Assembly: GCA_910577805.1 (NCBI GenBank)
Contig: CAJTOE010000116.1
Location: forward strand, 1-7,695
Source of the DNA: an uncultured Oscillospiraceae bacterium
GTDB lineage: Bacteria; Bacillota; Clostridia; Oscillospirales; Oscillospiraceae
Reading direction: 5' to 3'
Length of the DNA stretch: 7,695 bases
Shown: positions 1-6,808 of the stretch, in pieces
How positions within the stretch are numbered: position 1 is the first letter of the stretch
Layout of the letters: every line of letters begins with the position of its first letter
The notes under the pieces: generated by a model
Seen by the model: only the letters and a program-made list of their open reading frames with translations
Database searches by the model: none
What the model was told of the DNA's origin: nothing
Made by a program: the position numbers and the translations under genes

Positions 1-811
1 CCTCCGGCCCCCGCCGCCCCCGGTCGGTGAGGGCTTTTACGGCGGCGATGGCCATGGAATCGGAGATTGCCAGCAGTGCGGTAAAATCCGCGCCCCGGTC
101 GATCAGCTCGCAGGTCCCCCGGTAGGCGTCGGCCATATCGTAGCCCCCAGAGAACTCCGCCAGCGCCGGGTCGAAGCCCAGCCCGCAGGCCTCCAGGGCA
201 CGCCGGTAGCCCTGCCAGCGCAGCTGGCCGATGGAGTTGTCGGCGGGGTCGTCCAGCAGAACGGCGATCCGCCGGTGCCCGTGTTCATATAAGATACGCA
301 CGGCCCGCGCGGCCTCCTCCTCGTCCCGGATGCTCACGGAGGAATACGCGTCCTCCCGGAGGTTGCCGAAGGTGTTGGCGTAGGTGCAGCAGACAAAGGG
401 AACACTGAGCTGCCGGACCTCCTGTTCGGTGTAGTTGAAGCGTCCCCCCAGGAACACCACCCCCAGCAGGCGCTTTTCCCGCTCCAGCACGGCGGCGGCT
501 TGCAGCTCGTCCTCCTGGGTGGCAATCTGGTGCAGGACCATGGTGTAGCCCCGGCGGTCGATCTCCTCCCCGATGGTGCGGATGAGGCTGGAGAAAAAGG
601 GGTTGCCCACGCCGCGGACCACTACGCCCACGGCGGTAGACCGGCTGGCGACCAGACTGCGGGCGCTGTTGTTGGGTACATAACCGCATTCCTCAATGGC
701 CTTGGTCACCCGCTCCCGGACGGCGGGGCTTACGTCGGGGTGCTGGTTCAAGACCCGTGACACGGTGCTTACGCTGACGCCGCAGTAAGCCGCTACGTCC
801 TTGATGGTCAC
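1..811 (-). CDS. LacI-family transcriptional repressor (3' end outside window)
   Basis: This is a DNA-binding transcription factor of the LacI/GalR family, probably responding to a sugar-like ligand. Translating the minus strand from the GTG at 811-809 gives 270 open codons that run off the window edge. Residues 3-22 (IKDVAAYCGVSVSTVSRVLN) are the classic LacI helix-turn-helix. Residues about 45-58 (VPNNSARSLVASRS) are the hinge helix with its minor-groove leucine. A periplasmic-binding-protein-like effector domain follows from about residue 60 (TAVGVVVRGVGNPFFSSLI), including GQLRWQGYRRAL and LLAISDSMAIAAVKAL. The GTG start is chosen because the HTH begins at once and a purine-rich ribosome-binding tract (815-830) lies just upstream. 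LacI proteins are usually about 330-340 residues, so some 60-70 are missing. The ligand and targets cannot be read from the sequence. Autoregulation is likely, given the palindromes in its leader. Confidence 0.93.
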   Translation of the reverse strand, partial: MTIKDVAAYCGVSVSTVSRVLNQHPDVSPAVRERVTKAIEECGYVPNNSARSLVASRSTAVGVVVRGVGNPFFSSLIRTIGEEIDRRGYTMVLHQIATQEDELQAAAVLEREKRLLGVVFLGGRFNYTEQEVRQLSVPFVCCTYANTFGNLREDAYSSVSIRDEEEAARAVRILYEHGHRRIAVLLDDPADNSIGQLRWQGYRRALEACGLGFDPALAEFSGGYDMADAYRGTCELIDRGADFTALLAISDSMAIAAVKALTDRGRRGPE

Positions 812-832
812 TGGCCCCTCCCCCCTCTCCGG

Positions 833-870
833 CCGGGAACCTTACCGGTAATGTTCCCGGTAACGTTTCC
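833..870. promoter_or_regulatory. Candidate LacI-type operator: 28-bp palindrome plus adjoining half-site
   Basis: Bases 833-860 form a palindrome centred at 846.5 in which 13 of 14 base pairs match (only 841/852 fails). The core TTACCGGTAA (842-851) is perfect and the outer arms are CCGGGAAC and GTTCCCGG. Overlapping its right arm, GGTAACGTTTCC (859-870) is one mismatched pair away from a GGAAACGTTTCC-type palindrome with the central CG typical of LacI-family operators. The site lies between the predicted repressor promoter and its ribosome-binding site, where binding would block transcription. The function is inferred. A leader-RNA hairpin is the alternative. Confidence 0.6.
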
Positions 871-874
871 ACGC

Positions 875-888
875 TTTCTATATAGAAA
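875..888. repeat. 14-bp perfect AT-rich palindrome at the repressor promoter
   Basis: TTTCTATATAGAAA is a perfect palindrome. It overlaps the last bases of the predicted minus-strand -10 element and the expected transcription start. It could be a protein-binding site or simply AT-rich promoter sequence. Confidence 0.4.
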
Positions 889-915
889 TATAAGCCAAAA
901 GCTTCCAAAAGTCAA
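887..915 (-). promoter_or_regulatory. Sigma-A type promoter of the LacI-family gene
   Basis: On the minus strand, TTGACT (915-910) is followed after exactly 17 bases by TATATT (892-887). This puts transcription start near 880 and leaves a leader of about 70 bases that contains the 833-870 palindromes. The call rests on consensus match and spacing only. Confidence 0.6.
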
Positions 916-1027
916 GGCGTGATATTAGACAAAATCACACAGTCTTTTTTGGGGATTCTGCTGGGAGGACGCTTTTCCCCCAAGTCTCCCCTGCCTTCCA
1001 AACCGCCCTGTTTCCAAAATTTACAGC

Positions 1028-1056
1028 TTGCGAAAAAGTAACAAACCGGTTACAAT
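1028..1056 (+). promoter_or_regulatory. Sigma-A type promoter of the SleB-like hydrolase gene
   Basis: TTGCGA (1028-1033) and TACAAT (1051-1056) are separated by 17 bases. A strong Shine-Dalgarno AAAGGAGG (1073-1080) follows, nine bases before the ATG at 1090. A vegetative-type promoter suggests the gene is not restricted to sporulation, although sporulation sigma factors cannot be excluded by eye. Confidence 0.6.
1038..1053. promoter_or_regulatory. Candidate operator overlapping the hydrolase -10 element
   Basis: GTAAC (1038-1042) and GTTAC (1049-1053) form an inverted repeat around a perfect AACCGGTT palindrome (1043-1050). The right arm runs into the -10 hexamer, so a bound protein would block RNA polymerase. 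The ACCGGT core is shared with the palindrome in the LacI-family leader, which hints at a common regulator. That link is inference. Confidence 0.4.
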
Positions 1057-1089
1057 CTGGGTCAGGAAGGCAAAAGGAGGTACTTTCCC

Positions 1090-1791
1090 ATGAAAAAACG
1101 ATTGAAAAAGTACATGGGCCGGTTTTTGACCGGCGTGTTTTTATCCGGGTGCTTGTCCGCCCCCGCCGCCGCCCAGGCCCCTGTTACCGTACATGTGGGC
1201 GACGCGGTTTTGGCCGGAGACACCGCCTGGCTGGTGGAGGACACCACCTATGTGTCCCTTCAGAGCTACACCAAGCTGCGGGACTGGCCCCAGCTCTGGG
1301 AAGGAGAAGATATCTTTCTCCCCCTGCGGGTGCTGGCCCAGGCGGAGGGGGCTGAGGTGACCTGGGTGGCCGAGGAGACCGCCGCCCAGGTCGGCCCCCA
1401 GGAAAAGACCCTTCAGGAGTCCCAAGCCGACGAGGACCTGTACTGGCTGTCCCGCATTATCTCGGCGGAGAGCCGCGGGGAACCTCTGCTGGGGCAGATC
1501 GCCGTGGGCAACGTGATTCTGAACCGGGTGGCGGATGCGTCCTACCCCAACAGCGTGAAGGAGGTCATTTTCGACCGGACCCACGGAGTCCAGTTCACCC
1601 CCACGGTCAACGGGGCCATCCACCAGGAGCCGGAGCCGTGCAGTGTGCTGGCGGCGGCGCTGGCCCTGAACGGAGCCAACATCGTGGGGGACAGTCTCTA
1701 TTTCTTCTCCCCCGCCCAGTCCGCCGGGAACTGGATCACTGCAAACCGGCCTTATTATACCACCATTGGAGGACATCAATTTCATCTGTAA
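1090..1791 (+). CDS. SleB/CwlJ-type cell wall hydrolase with N-terminal stalk-like domain
   Basis: A 233-residue exported peptidoglycan hydrolase, predicted to act outside the membrane. The N-terminus is a signal sequence (MKKRLKKYMGR, then FLTGVFLSG). LSGC at residues 18-21 fits a lipobox, while APAAAQA offers an ordinary signal-peptidase site near residue 29, so it may be a lipoprotein or freely secreted. Residues about 31-102 (VHVGDAVLAGDTAWLVE to LPLRVLAQAEGAEVTWV) resemble the copper-amine-oxidase-N-like stalk domain of Clostridia. Residues about 117-233 are the hydrolase domain: LSRIISAESRGEP with probable catalytic Glu127, then GQIAVGNVILNRV, PNSVKEVIF and FTPTVNGAI. Homologues include spore-cortex lytic transglycosylases such as SleB, but this family also includes vegetative enzymes. 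No ypeB-like partner is adjacent. The ATG at 1090 has an excellent ribosome-binding site. Confidence 0.9.
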   Translation: MKKRLKKYMGRFLTGVFLSGCLSAPAAAQAPVTVHVGDAVLAGDTAWLVEDTTYVSLQSYTKLRDWPQLWEGEDIFLPLRVLAQAEGAEVTWVAEETAAQVGPQEKTLQESQADEDLYWLSRIISAESRGEPLLGQIAVGNVILNRVADASYPNSVKEVIFDRTHGVQFTPTVNGAIHQEPEPCSVLAAALALNGANIVGDSLYFFSPAQSAGNWITANRPYYTTIGGHQFHL

Positions 1792-1810
1792 ACAGCTTTC
1801 CCTCAAAAAA

Positions 1811-1851
1811 GAACCAGTGGATATTCATTCAAAAATCCACTGGTTCTTTTT
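1811..1851. terminator. Bidirectional intrinsic terminator
   Basis: GAACCAGTGGAT (1811-1822) pairs perfectly with ATCCACTGGTTC (1835-1846) across a 12-base loop. Five T follow on the plus strand (1847-1851). The preceding A-run (1805-1810) gives a T-run on the minus strand. It lies between the convergent hydrolase and AIM24-family genes and can serve both. Confidence 0.9.
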
Positions 1852-1877
1852 ATTTGCCTTTGGGCATAGCAGAGGAA

Positions 1878-2555
1878 TTAATTTCCTCCAGTCACTATGA
1901 AGGGCTGAATCGCGGAGGCCACGCCGGAAACTGGCATGGTCTGGAGCCAGATTTTTCCCGGCCCAGTCAGGACGGTATTGAAGAACCCCTCCCCGCCCAG
2001 CAGCTTATTCTTCAGGCCCTTTACCTGCTGGATGTCGATGGAGACTCCACTCTCAAAGCCCAGCACATTGCCGGTATCTACAATCATCTTTTCTCCGGCC
2101 CGAAGGGTATACTCGACCAGCTCACCGTCCACCTCTACAAAAGCGATGCCGTGTCCAGAAAGCTTCTGCATGATAAAACCTTCCCCGCCGAAGAAACCAA
2201 CTCCCGCTTTCTTGTTGAAGTGGATGGAGAGCTGAACACCAGCTTCCGAAGCCAGAAAGGCCGTCTTTTGCAGGATGTACTCTCTCCCCGCAGCAATCTC
2301 CAGAGGCATGATCTTTCCAGGAAAGCTGGACCCGAACGCGATCATACCGGGGCCGTTGGCTGTGTAGATGTTCTGGAACATACTCTCGCCAGAAAAAGCC
2401 TTGGAAAACATTTTTCCCAGACCCCCGCCAGCCGTTTCCATCTCCATATTGGGGCTCATCCAGACCATGGAGCCTTTTTCTGTAATCATCTTCTCCTGGT
2501 TCTCCAATTGGCAGATAACAACCGGGAAATTGCCACCTTTCAGTTCGTATTGCAT
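1878..2555 (-). CDS. AIM24 family protein (TIGR00266)
   Basis: A 225-residue protein of the AIM24/TIGR00266 family, which folds as a beta-sandwich or beta-roll. It has no signal peptide or membrane segment and is probably cytoplasmic. The biochemical role of the bacterial members is not established; the name comes from a yeast mitochondrial protein. Family landmarks are present throughout: MQYELKGGNFPVVICQL at the start, KGSMVWMSPNMEMET, the GGGLG...FSGESMFQNIYTA segment, PGKIMPLEI, LASEAGVQLSI, GFFGGEGFIMQKLSGHG, VDTGNVLGFE, LLGGEGFFNTVLTGPGKIWLQT. Length and start match the family. The ATG at 2555-2553 has AAAGGA (2569-2564) eight bases upstream. It appears to be a single-gene unit, fenced by terminators on both sides. 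Confidence 0.92.
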   Translation of the reverse strand: MQYELKGGNFPVVICQLENQEKMITEKGSMVWMSPNMEMETAGGGLGKMFSKAFSGESMFQNIYTANGPGMIAFGSSFPGKIMPLEIAAGREYILQKTAFLASEAGVQLSIHFNKKAGVGFFGGEGFIMQKLSGHGIAFVEVDGELVEYTLRAGEKMIVDTGNVLGFESGVSIDIQQVKGLKNKLLGGEGFFNTVLTGPGKIWLQTMPVSGVASAIQPFIVTGGN

Positions 2556-2603
2556 AAAATCAATCCTTTCTATTTTGGACTTGCATCGGGCTGTCCCTTT
2601 GTT

Positions 2604-2609
2604 ATTTTA
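2604..2609 (-). promoter_or_regulatory. Possible -10 element of the AIM24-family gene
   Basis: TAAAAT on the minus strand (2609-2604), about 50 bases before the start codon, is the best-placed -10 candidate. No convincing -35 lies 16-18 bases upstream of it. An alternative AT-rich stretch at about 2638-2650 (TATAAATATAAAA on the minus strand) could be used instead. Confidence 0.3.
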
Positions 2610-2659
2610 ACATGGTTTTGTCTCGTCCGCCACCTTTTATATTTATAAAGTTTGATTCG

Positions 2660-2712
2660 TAAAGCAAAACAGACAAGACGGCCACCCAAAAACTGGAGGC
2701 CGTCTTGTCTGT
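2660..2712 (-). terminator. Intrinsic terminator of the SLH surface-protein gene
   Basis: On the minus strand a perfect 15-bp stem joins 2712-2698 to 2683-2669 across a 14-base loop, followed by a T-rich tail (TTTGCTTT, 2668-2661). It starts 22 bases after the TGA stop at 2737-2735. There is no T-run on the plus-strand side, so it works in one direction and separates this gene from the AIM24-family gene. Confidence 0.88.
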
Positions 2713-2734
2713 GCAGAAGCATTCCTGCGCCGTG

Positions 2735-5700
2735 TCAGCTGGTACGGAGGCTGGAGAGCAGTTCGCAGAGCTGCCGGAGGATCGACGCGGTCTGCGCACG
2801 GGTAGCCGGACTCCGGGGGCGGAGACTTCCATCTTCAAATCCGGACAGCAATCCTTGACTGACCGCCCAAGCCAGAGGCGGCTGCGCATAATTAGAAGCG
2901 CTGCGGTAGTCGGAAAAGCGCTGGAGGGAGGACGAACCTGTAAGCTCAACGCCATGCTGTTTTGCGTACTGAGAGAGAAATACCGCCAGCTGTTCACGGG
3001 TAACCGGGGCGTCCGGAAGGAAGAGGCCGCTGCCGGTCCCGCTGGTCAGGCCCATTGCCGCCGCCCACTCCACCGCGTTGGCATAATACGCGCTGGACGG
3101 CACATCCCGGAACGTATTTCCACTGCGAACGGTGGGACTGCCTGCCAGATTGTACAGGATAGACACGATCTGGCCGCGGGTCGTCACGGCGTTGGGAGAG
3201 AAGGACGCGGCGCTGGTTCCGCTGAAAAGACCGTTTTGGTGGACATATGCCACAGAGTCGTAATACCACGCGCCTTGGGCCACGTCCCGGAACGGATTGC
3301 TCCAGGCGATGGAGGGGGCGGTTTTGTGCTTTGTTTTGTCAAAAATCACCACATAGTCGGAGGCGTGCTGGAACGGGAAGGACATCCGGCCCGCAGAATC
3401 CACCTGGGAAGCGTGCTGGAATTCCAGGGCGCGGCTGGCGGGATTATAGTAGTACAGATTGGCCCAGAGACCAATGTTGCGCTTTTCCGTTTTCATCGAA
3501 AGCTGTGCGTTGAACCCGAAAGCGCCGTTGTGGGCCAGGGAAAACTGCGCGGTGCGGGATGTGCCCGCGACACTGCGGACCACCCGGTCCGGCACGGCGG
3601 CGGCTTTGGTATCCACGCTCAGATCCAGCTTGTTCAGAGAAGTTCCGCTTGGCACATCCATGCCCTGAATCGTCCAGATAATATCGCCGGTTTGTACGTT
3701 CAGAGTTACCTGCCGTCCGGCCAGGTTTTTCAGGACATTTGCTTCCACAACGACCTTACCGCTAGGCAGATTCATATTGACTGTGCTGCCGGGCCTGGCA
3801 GATTGGATACTGGAAACGGCCTGCTGTGTGGCTGTCTGCGGAGGCGTGTAGCTGGGGGAAGAATTGGAGGAACCGCCGCTATTCCCATTACTATTCCCGC
3901 CGTTGCTTCCACCATTGCTTCCGCCGCTGCTGGGCGGTGTGTAGACGCTCCAGCGGGCGGTGACGGAGACATCATGGTCCGGCATCCGGAAGCTGGTATC
4001 TGCCTGGCTGGGATTTTCCAGCGTAACACCGGAGGCAGTCCAGCCTGCGAATACATAGCCGCTTCGGGAACCGGCGGAAATGCGGACCAGCTCATCCTTG
4101 GGGTAAAGTCCCGCGCCGGAATTGGACGCATAGCTCTCCTGGACAGTAACGCGGAAGGTCTTGGCTGGAGGCTCAGGAGGAGCCTGGACCGAGATAGTAT
4201 ATGTGGTCGTTTTGCCCTGATAGGTGATGGTCAGGACTTGATTTTCCACGGCGGCGGCAGAATCGAAGCCGCTGACCATACCGGCCGTCACGGGGGAAAT
4301 CATTGTGGAGCCATCGGACATCCTCACTTCAATGGTCAGCCCGGTAACATCCAGCGGTTCTCCGACCTGATAGACCGTTTTATGCGCGGTACTTTTCACC
4401 TGAATAGAGGAAACTGTGGGCTTTTCCGGGGGCGTGACCGGGGGCGTGACCGGAGGCGTGGTGGAATTATCCTGAATGGTAACGGTATAGGTAGTCGTTT
4501 TGCCCTGATAGGTGATGGTCAGGACTTGATTTTCCACGGCGGCGGCAGAGTTGAAGCCGCTGACCATACCGGCCGTCACGGGGGAAATCATCGTGGAGCC
4601 GTCGGACATCAGCGCTTCAATCGTCAGCCCAGTAACGTCCAGCGGTTCTCCGACCTGATAGACCGTTTTATGCGCGGTACTTTTCACCTGAATGGAGGAA
4701 ACTGTGGGCTTTTCCGGGGGCGTGACCGGAGGCGTAGTGGAGTTATCCTGAATGGTAACGGTATAGGTAGTTGTTTTCCCCTGATAAGTGATAGTCAGAA
4801 CTTGGTTTGCCACGGCGGCGGCAGAATTGAAGCCATTGACCATACCGGCGGTCACAGGCACCGTTTGAGACGAGCCGTCGGACATCAGCGCTTCAATCGT
4901 CAGTCCGGTAACGTCCAGCGGTTCTCCGACTTGGTAGACCGTCTTATGATTGGTGCTGTTGACCGAAATGGACGAGAGCGTGGGAGTTTCCGGAGGTGTG
5001 ACCGGAGCGTCGTTCGTGATAGTCAAAGTGGTGGTTGCGCGCATGGATGTATCGTTTATGGCATACTCTTTGGGAATCGTTATATTGAACTTATATGTGC
5101 CAGCATCCGGCAGTGCGAAGCTGAATCCAGTAACCCAAAAATTTTCCTCATTATCGTCGTTTTGGATTATTTCAAGCCGAATATCTCCGATACCATTTGT
5201 ATAGTAGTAAGTTCCATTCTCTTCCTTGCGGGTTAGATTCATACCATCCAACAGGACTGTCAGCGGAACCGCGCTTAAACTGGGATATGTGGTATCAGCG
5301 CTATATTCCACCTGAATAGGAATCAGCGCCTCCACGTCAGGTGTCTGGGTCGAAATGGTGACCTGAGAGGGGAGCTGAAAGGATGTTACAATGGTTTTAT
5401 CTGTATTGCCGCCGCTGGATGCGTCTGTACCGACCCAATCTCCGTTTGTGTTCCGGACCAGCTTAATCCGCGCCGGAGAGTCGGACGCTTCCGCTAAGAT
5501 AAACGAATCCGGGCCAGATCGAGGGGCGCGGATGTAAGTATGTCCTGCGGTCAGCGCCTGTGATGCACCGCTAAAACCGTTAATGCTCCCTGCTCCAAAC
5601 CTTGTTGAGCCGGTTACGTCACCTTGAATGTTCAGGGTTTGGGTCTGACCCAGAATAAGCGAACCGCCGCCTGAAAAATTGTTGATCGTCAAATTGGGGT

Positions 5701-6712
5701 CGAAGTTTGTAAGGTCCAGGGTTGCTTGATTTGAAACGCTGACAGAGGCGTTTTCATCGGCGAAGCTGCTGCCGCTTTTGGGCTTCAGATTGCCGTTTTG
5801 AACGGTAAGACTTGCAATATTTTGGAGTGTGACGACCTCGTTGGGTAATTCTTTTCCATAATAAGTGATATCTGGGGCGTTTCCGGGAATTCCTGTATCA
5901 CCGTTTACAGAAAGTACAGATGTATTGTAGAGTTGAATATTGACCTTTCCAGAAACTGAAAATTGTTCAGGATCGGCGCTAGGCGGGGCCGGTTCTGTCT
6001 GATCGAACCAACTATTGGGAGGTATATATGTTTCTAATGCGCCGCTGGCGTATATATCCCCCATTTTTCCTGTGGCGCCATTTGCAATCACAATTTCTGC
6101 GTTTCCGGAAAAACCGTTCGGCTGACCGTCGCCGGAAAGGCTTCCCGCATACAGATTACCCAGACTGGTACTTCCTTGAATGATAATTTTACCGTTATTA
6201 CCCGGCTGCGGAATTGGGTCCGTAAGTTTCACATCACCCGTCAAACCGCCGCAAAGCAGATGTATACGGCGTGTGCTGGCCTCACTCGATACATTATTTA
6301 GTGTAAGAGTATATCCGTTGGCCATAATGGCATTGCGTACACAGTTTGCAAAGCTCAAGTTCACATCGGTAAAGGTGACATCAGCACCCAACACAATGCC
6401 GCCGGAGCGCAGATACAGAGTATCGCCTGTGATGGTAATGCGTTTATTGATGACCCAAGGCGCGGAATTACTGTTGAGATCATTTACCATACAGGAGCCG
6501 ATTAATCGAATCGTATCACCGTCCTGTACTGCATCGCTGTTGATTAGCTTGCGGAGCGTTTCTGTGTCTCCCTGATAATCACCCGTAACTGTATGGGTTT
6601 GAGGAGCCCTTCCCTGAACGGGACTGAGCGCATAAGCGGGAGGGAGCGATGTTATGGCGATGCACAGCGCGGCTAGGAGCGCAAGGGAACGGGAAAGAAT
6701 GTTTTTGTTCAT
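2735..6712 (-). CDS. Large secreted SLH-domain surface protein with Ig-like repeats
   Basis: A 1325-residue cell-surface protein, probably held to secondary cell-wall polymer by its SLH domains. Order: signal peptide, cleavage near PPAYA-LS (residue 29); a beta-rich, probably beta-helical region to about residue 400, with short Gly/Asn turns (NGYTLTLNNVSS, GKIIIQGSTSLGNLYAGSL); a probable beta-sandwich 410-570; three 79-residue Big_3-like Ig domains (577-655, 669-747, 765-843) joined by Pro-rich TPPVTPPEKP linkers; an InlB-B-like repeat 850-920 (GYVFAGWTASGV...FRMPDHDVSVTARW); a Gly/Ser/Asn linker 924-957; an unclassified module 958-1130; SLH domains near 1140-1190, 1199-1250 and 1264-1322 with TRGQ, TREQ and TRAQ motifs. 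No LPXTG signal or catalytic motif was recognised, so adhesion or a structural role is inferred. The ATG at 6712 has AAAGGA six bases upstream. Base and codon use change sharply near 5.23 kb. Confidence 0.93.
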   Translation of the reverse strand: MNKNILSRSLALLAALCIAITSLPPAYALSPVQGRAPQTHTVTGDYQGDTETLRKLINSDAVQDGDTIRLIGSCMVNDLNSNSAPWVINKRITITGDTLYLRSGGIVLGADVTFTDVNLSFANCVRNAIMANGYTLTLNNVSSEASTRRIHLLCGGLTGDVKLTDPIPQPGNNGKIIIQGSTSLGNLYAGSLSGDGQPNGFSGNAEIVIANGATGKMGDIYASGALETYIPPNSWFDQTEPAPPSADPEQFSVSGKVNIQLYNTSVLSVNGDTGIPGNAPDITYYGKELPNEVVTLQNIASLTVQNGNLKPKSGSSFADENASVSVSNQATLDLTNFDPNLTINNFSGGGSLILGQTQTLNIQGDVTGSTRFGAGSINGFSGASQALTAGHTYIRAPRSGPDSFILAEASDSPARIKLVRNTNGDWVGTDASSGGNTDKTIVTSFQLPSQVTISTQTPDVEALIPIQVEYSADTTYPSLSAVPLTVLLDGMNLTRKEENGTYYYTNGIGDIRLEIIQNDDNEENFWVTGFSFALPDAGTYKFNITIPKEYAINDTSMRATTTLTITNDAPVTPPETPTLSSISVNSTNHKTVYQVGEPLDVTGLTIEALMSDGSSQTVPVTAGMVNGFNSAAAVANQVLTITYQGKTTTYTVTIQDNSTTPPVTPPEKPTVSSIQVKSTAHKTVYQVGEPLDVTGLTIEALMSDGSTMISPVTAGMVSGFNSAAAVENQVLTITYQGKTTTYTVTIQDNSTTPPVTPPVTPPEKPTVSSIQVKSTAHKTVYQVGEPLDVTGLTIEVRMSDGSTMISPVTAGMVSGFDSAAAVENQVLTITYQGKTTTYTISVQAPPEPPAKTFRVTVQESYASNSGAGLYPKDELVRISAGSRSGYVFAGWTASGVTLENPSQADTSFRMPDHDVSVTARWSVYTPPSSGGSNGGSNGGNSNGNSGGSSNSSPSYTPPQTATQQAVSSIQSARPGSTVNMNLPSGKVVVEANVLKNLAGRQVTLNVQTGDIIWTIQGMDVPSGTSLNKLDLSVDTKAAAVPDRVVRSVAGTSRTAQFSLAHNGAFGFNAQLSMKTEKRNIGLWANLYYYNPASRALEFQHASQVDSAGRMSFPFQHASDYVVIFDKTKHKTAPSIAWSNPFRDVAQGAWYYDSVAYVHQNGLFSGTSAASFSPNAVTTRGQIVSILYNLAGSPTVRSGNTFRDVPSSAYYANAVEWAAAMGLTSGTGSGLFLPDAPVTREQLAVFLSQYAKQHGVELTGSSSLQRFSDYRSASNYAQPPLAWAVSQGLLSGFEDGSLRPRSPATRAQTASILRQLCELLSSLRTS
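4184..4984 (-). repeat. Three tandem Ig-module repeats inside the surface-protein gene
   Basis: The Big_3-like modules occupy 4748-4984, 4472-4708 and 4184-4420, each exactly 237 bp (79 codons). Copies two and three differ at only about 20 of 237 positions by eye, with an identical stretch of more than 50 bases. The first copy is more diverged. Spacing is 276 bp between copies one and two and 288 bp between two and three. The 12-bp difference is the extra linker unit at 4427-4450. Confidence 0.9.
4427..4450 (-). repeat. Exact 12-bp tandem duplication in a proline linker
   Basis: CGGGGGCGTGAC occurs twice back to back (4427-4438, 4439-4450), followed by a third imperfect unit. It encodes an extra Pro-Pro-Val-Thr, turning the linker TPPVTPPEKP into TPPVTPPVTPPEKP. 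The equivalent linker near 4715-4730 has one copy fewer. This fits slippage that keeps the frame. Confidence 0.9.
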
Positions 6713-6753
6713 AAATTTTCCTTTCTCTGCGAAACGATAACTTTTACAGCGAG

Positions 6754-6782
6754 ATTATAACATATATGATTAAAAAAGGGAA
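6754..6782 (-). promoter_or_regulatory. Extended -10 promoter of the surface-protein gene
   Basis: On the minus strand a perfect TATAAT (6759-6754) is preceded by TG one base upstream (TGTTATAAT), an extended -10. The -35 region at 17-18 bases (TTCCCT or a neighbour, about 6777-6782) is poor, and the extended -10 would compensate. Transcription would start near 6747, giving a leader of about 35 bases. Confidence 0.7.
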
Positions 6783-6808
6783 GAATTTTTTACAAGTGAT
6801 ATTTTAAC

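Noticed and set aside
285..689. 134-codon minus-strand frame within the LacI-family gene, and an overlapping plus-strand frame at 500-760
   Set aside because: The LacI-family translation from 811 is continuous through this region with conserved motifs. These are high-GC shadow frames.
919..938. GTGAT...ATCAC inverted repeat in the 812-1089 intergenic region
   Set aside because: Five-base arms separated by ten bases in AT-rich DNA are expected by chance, and the position fits neither promoter.
1141..1806. 221-codon minus-strand frame antisense to the hydrolase gene
   Set aside because: It is again in exact codon register with the real gene and begins in the terminator region. The SleB-type protein on the other strand is unmistakable.
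1811..1846. Perfect inverted repeat considered as a small RNA or attachment site
   Set aside because: The T-runs on both sides and its position between convergent genes fit a bidirectional terminator completely.
1638..2648. 336-codon plus-strand frame running from the hydrolase gene through the AIM24-family gene
   Set aside because: It crosses a strong terminator and lies antisense in codon register to a clear AIM24-family gene. The translated product resembles nothing.
3837..3940. Short irregular repeats in the Gly/Ser/Asn linker, considered as a CRISPR-like or minisatellite array
   Set aside because: They are codon-level low complexity of a Gly/Ser/Asn coding linker, with no constant repeat unit or spacers.
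2705..5236. 843-codon open frame on the plus strand, antisense to the surface-protein gene
   Set aside because: Its codons are exact reverse complements of the surface-protein codons, so it stays open simply because that gene avoids TTA, CTA and TCA there. It starts inside the terminator stem, has a Gly/Arg/His-rich composition and shows no recognisable domain.
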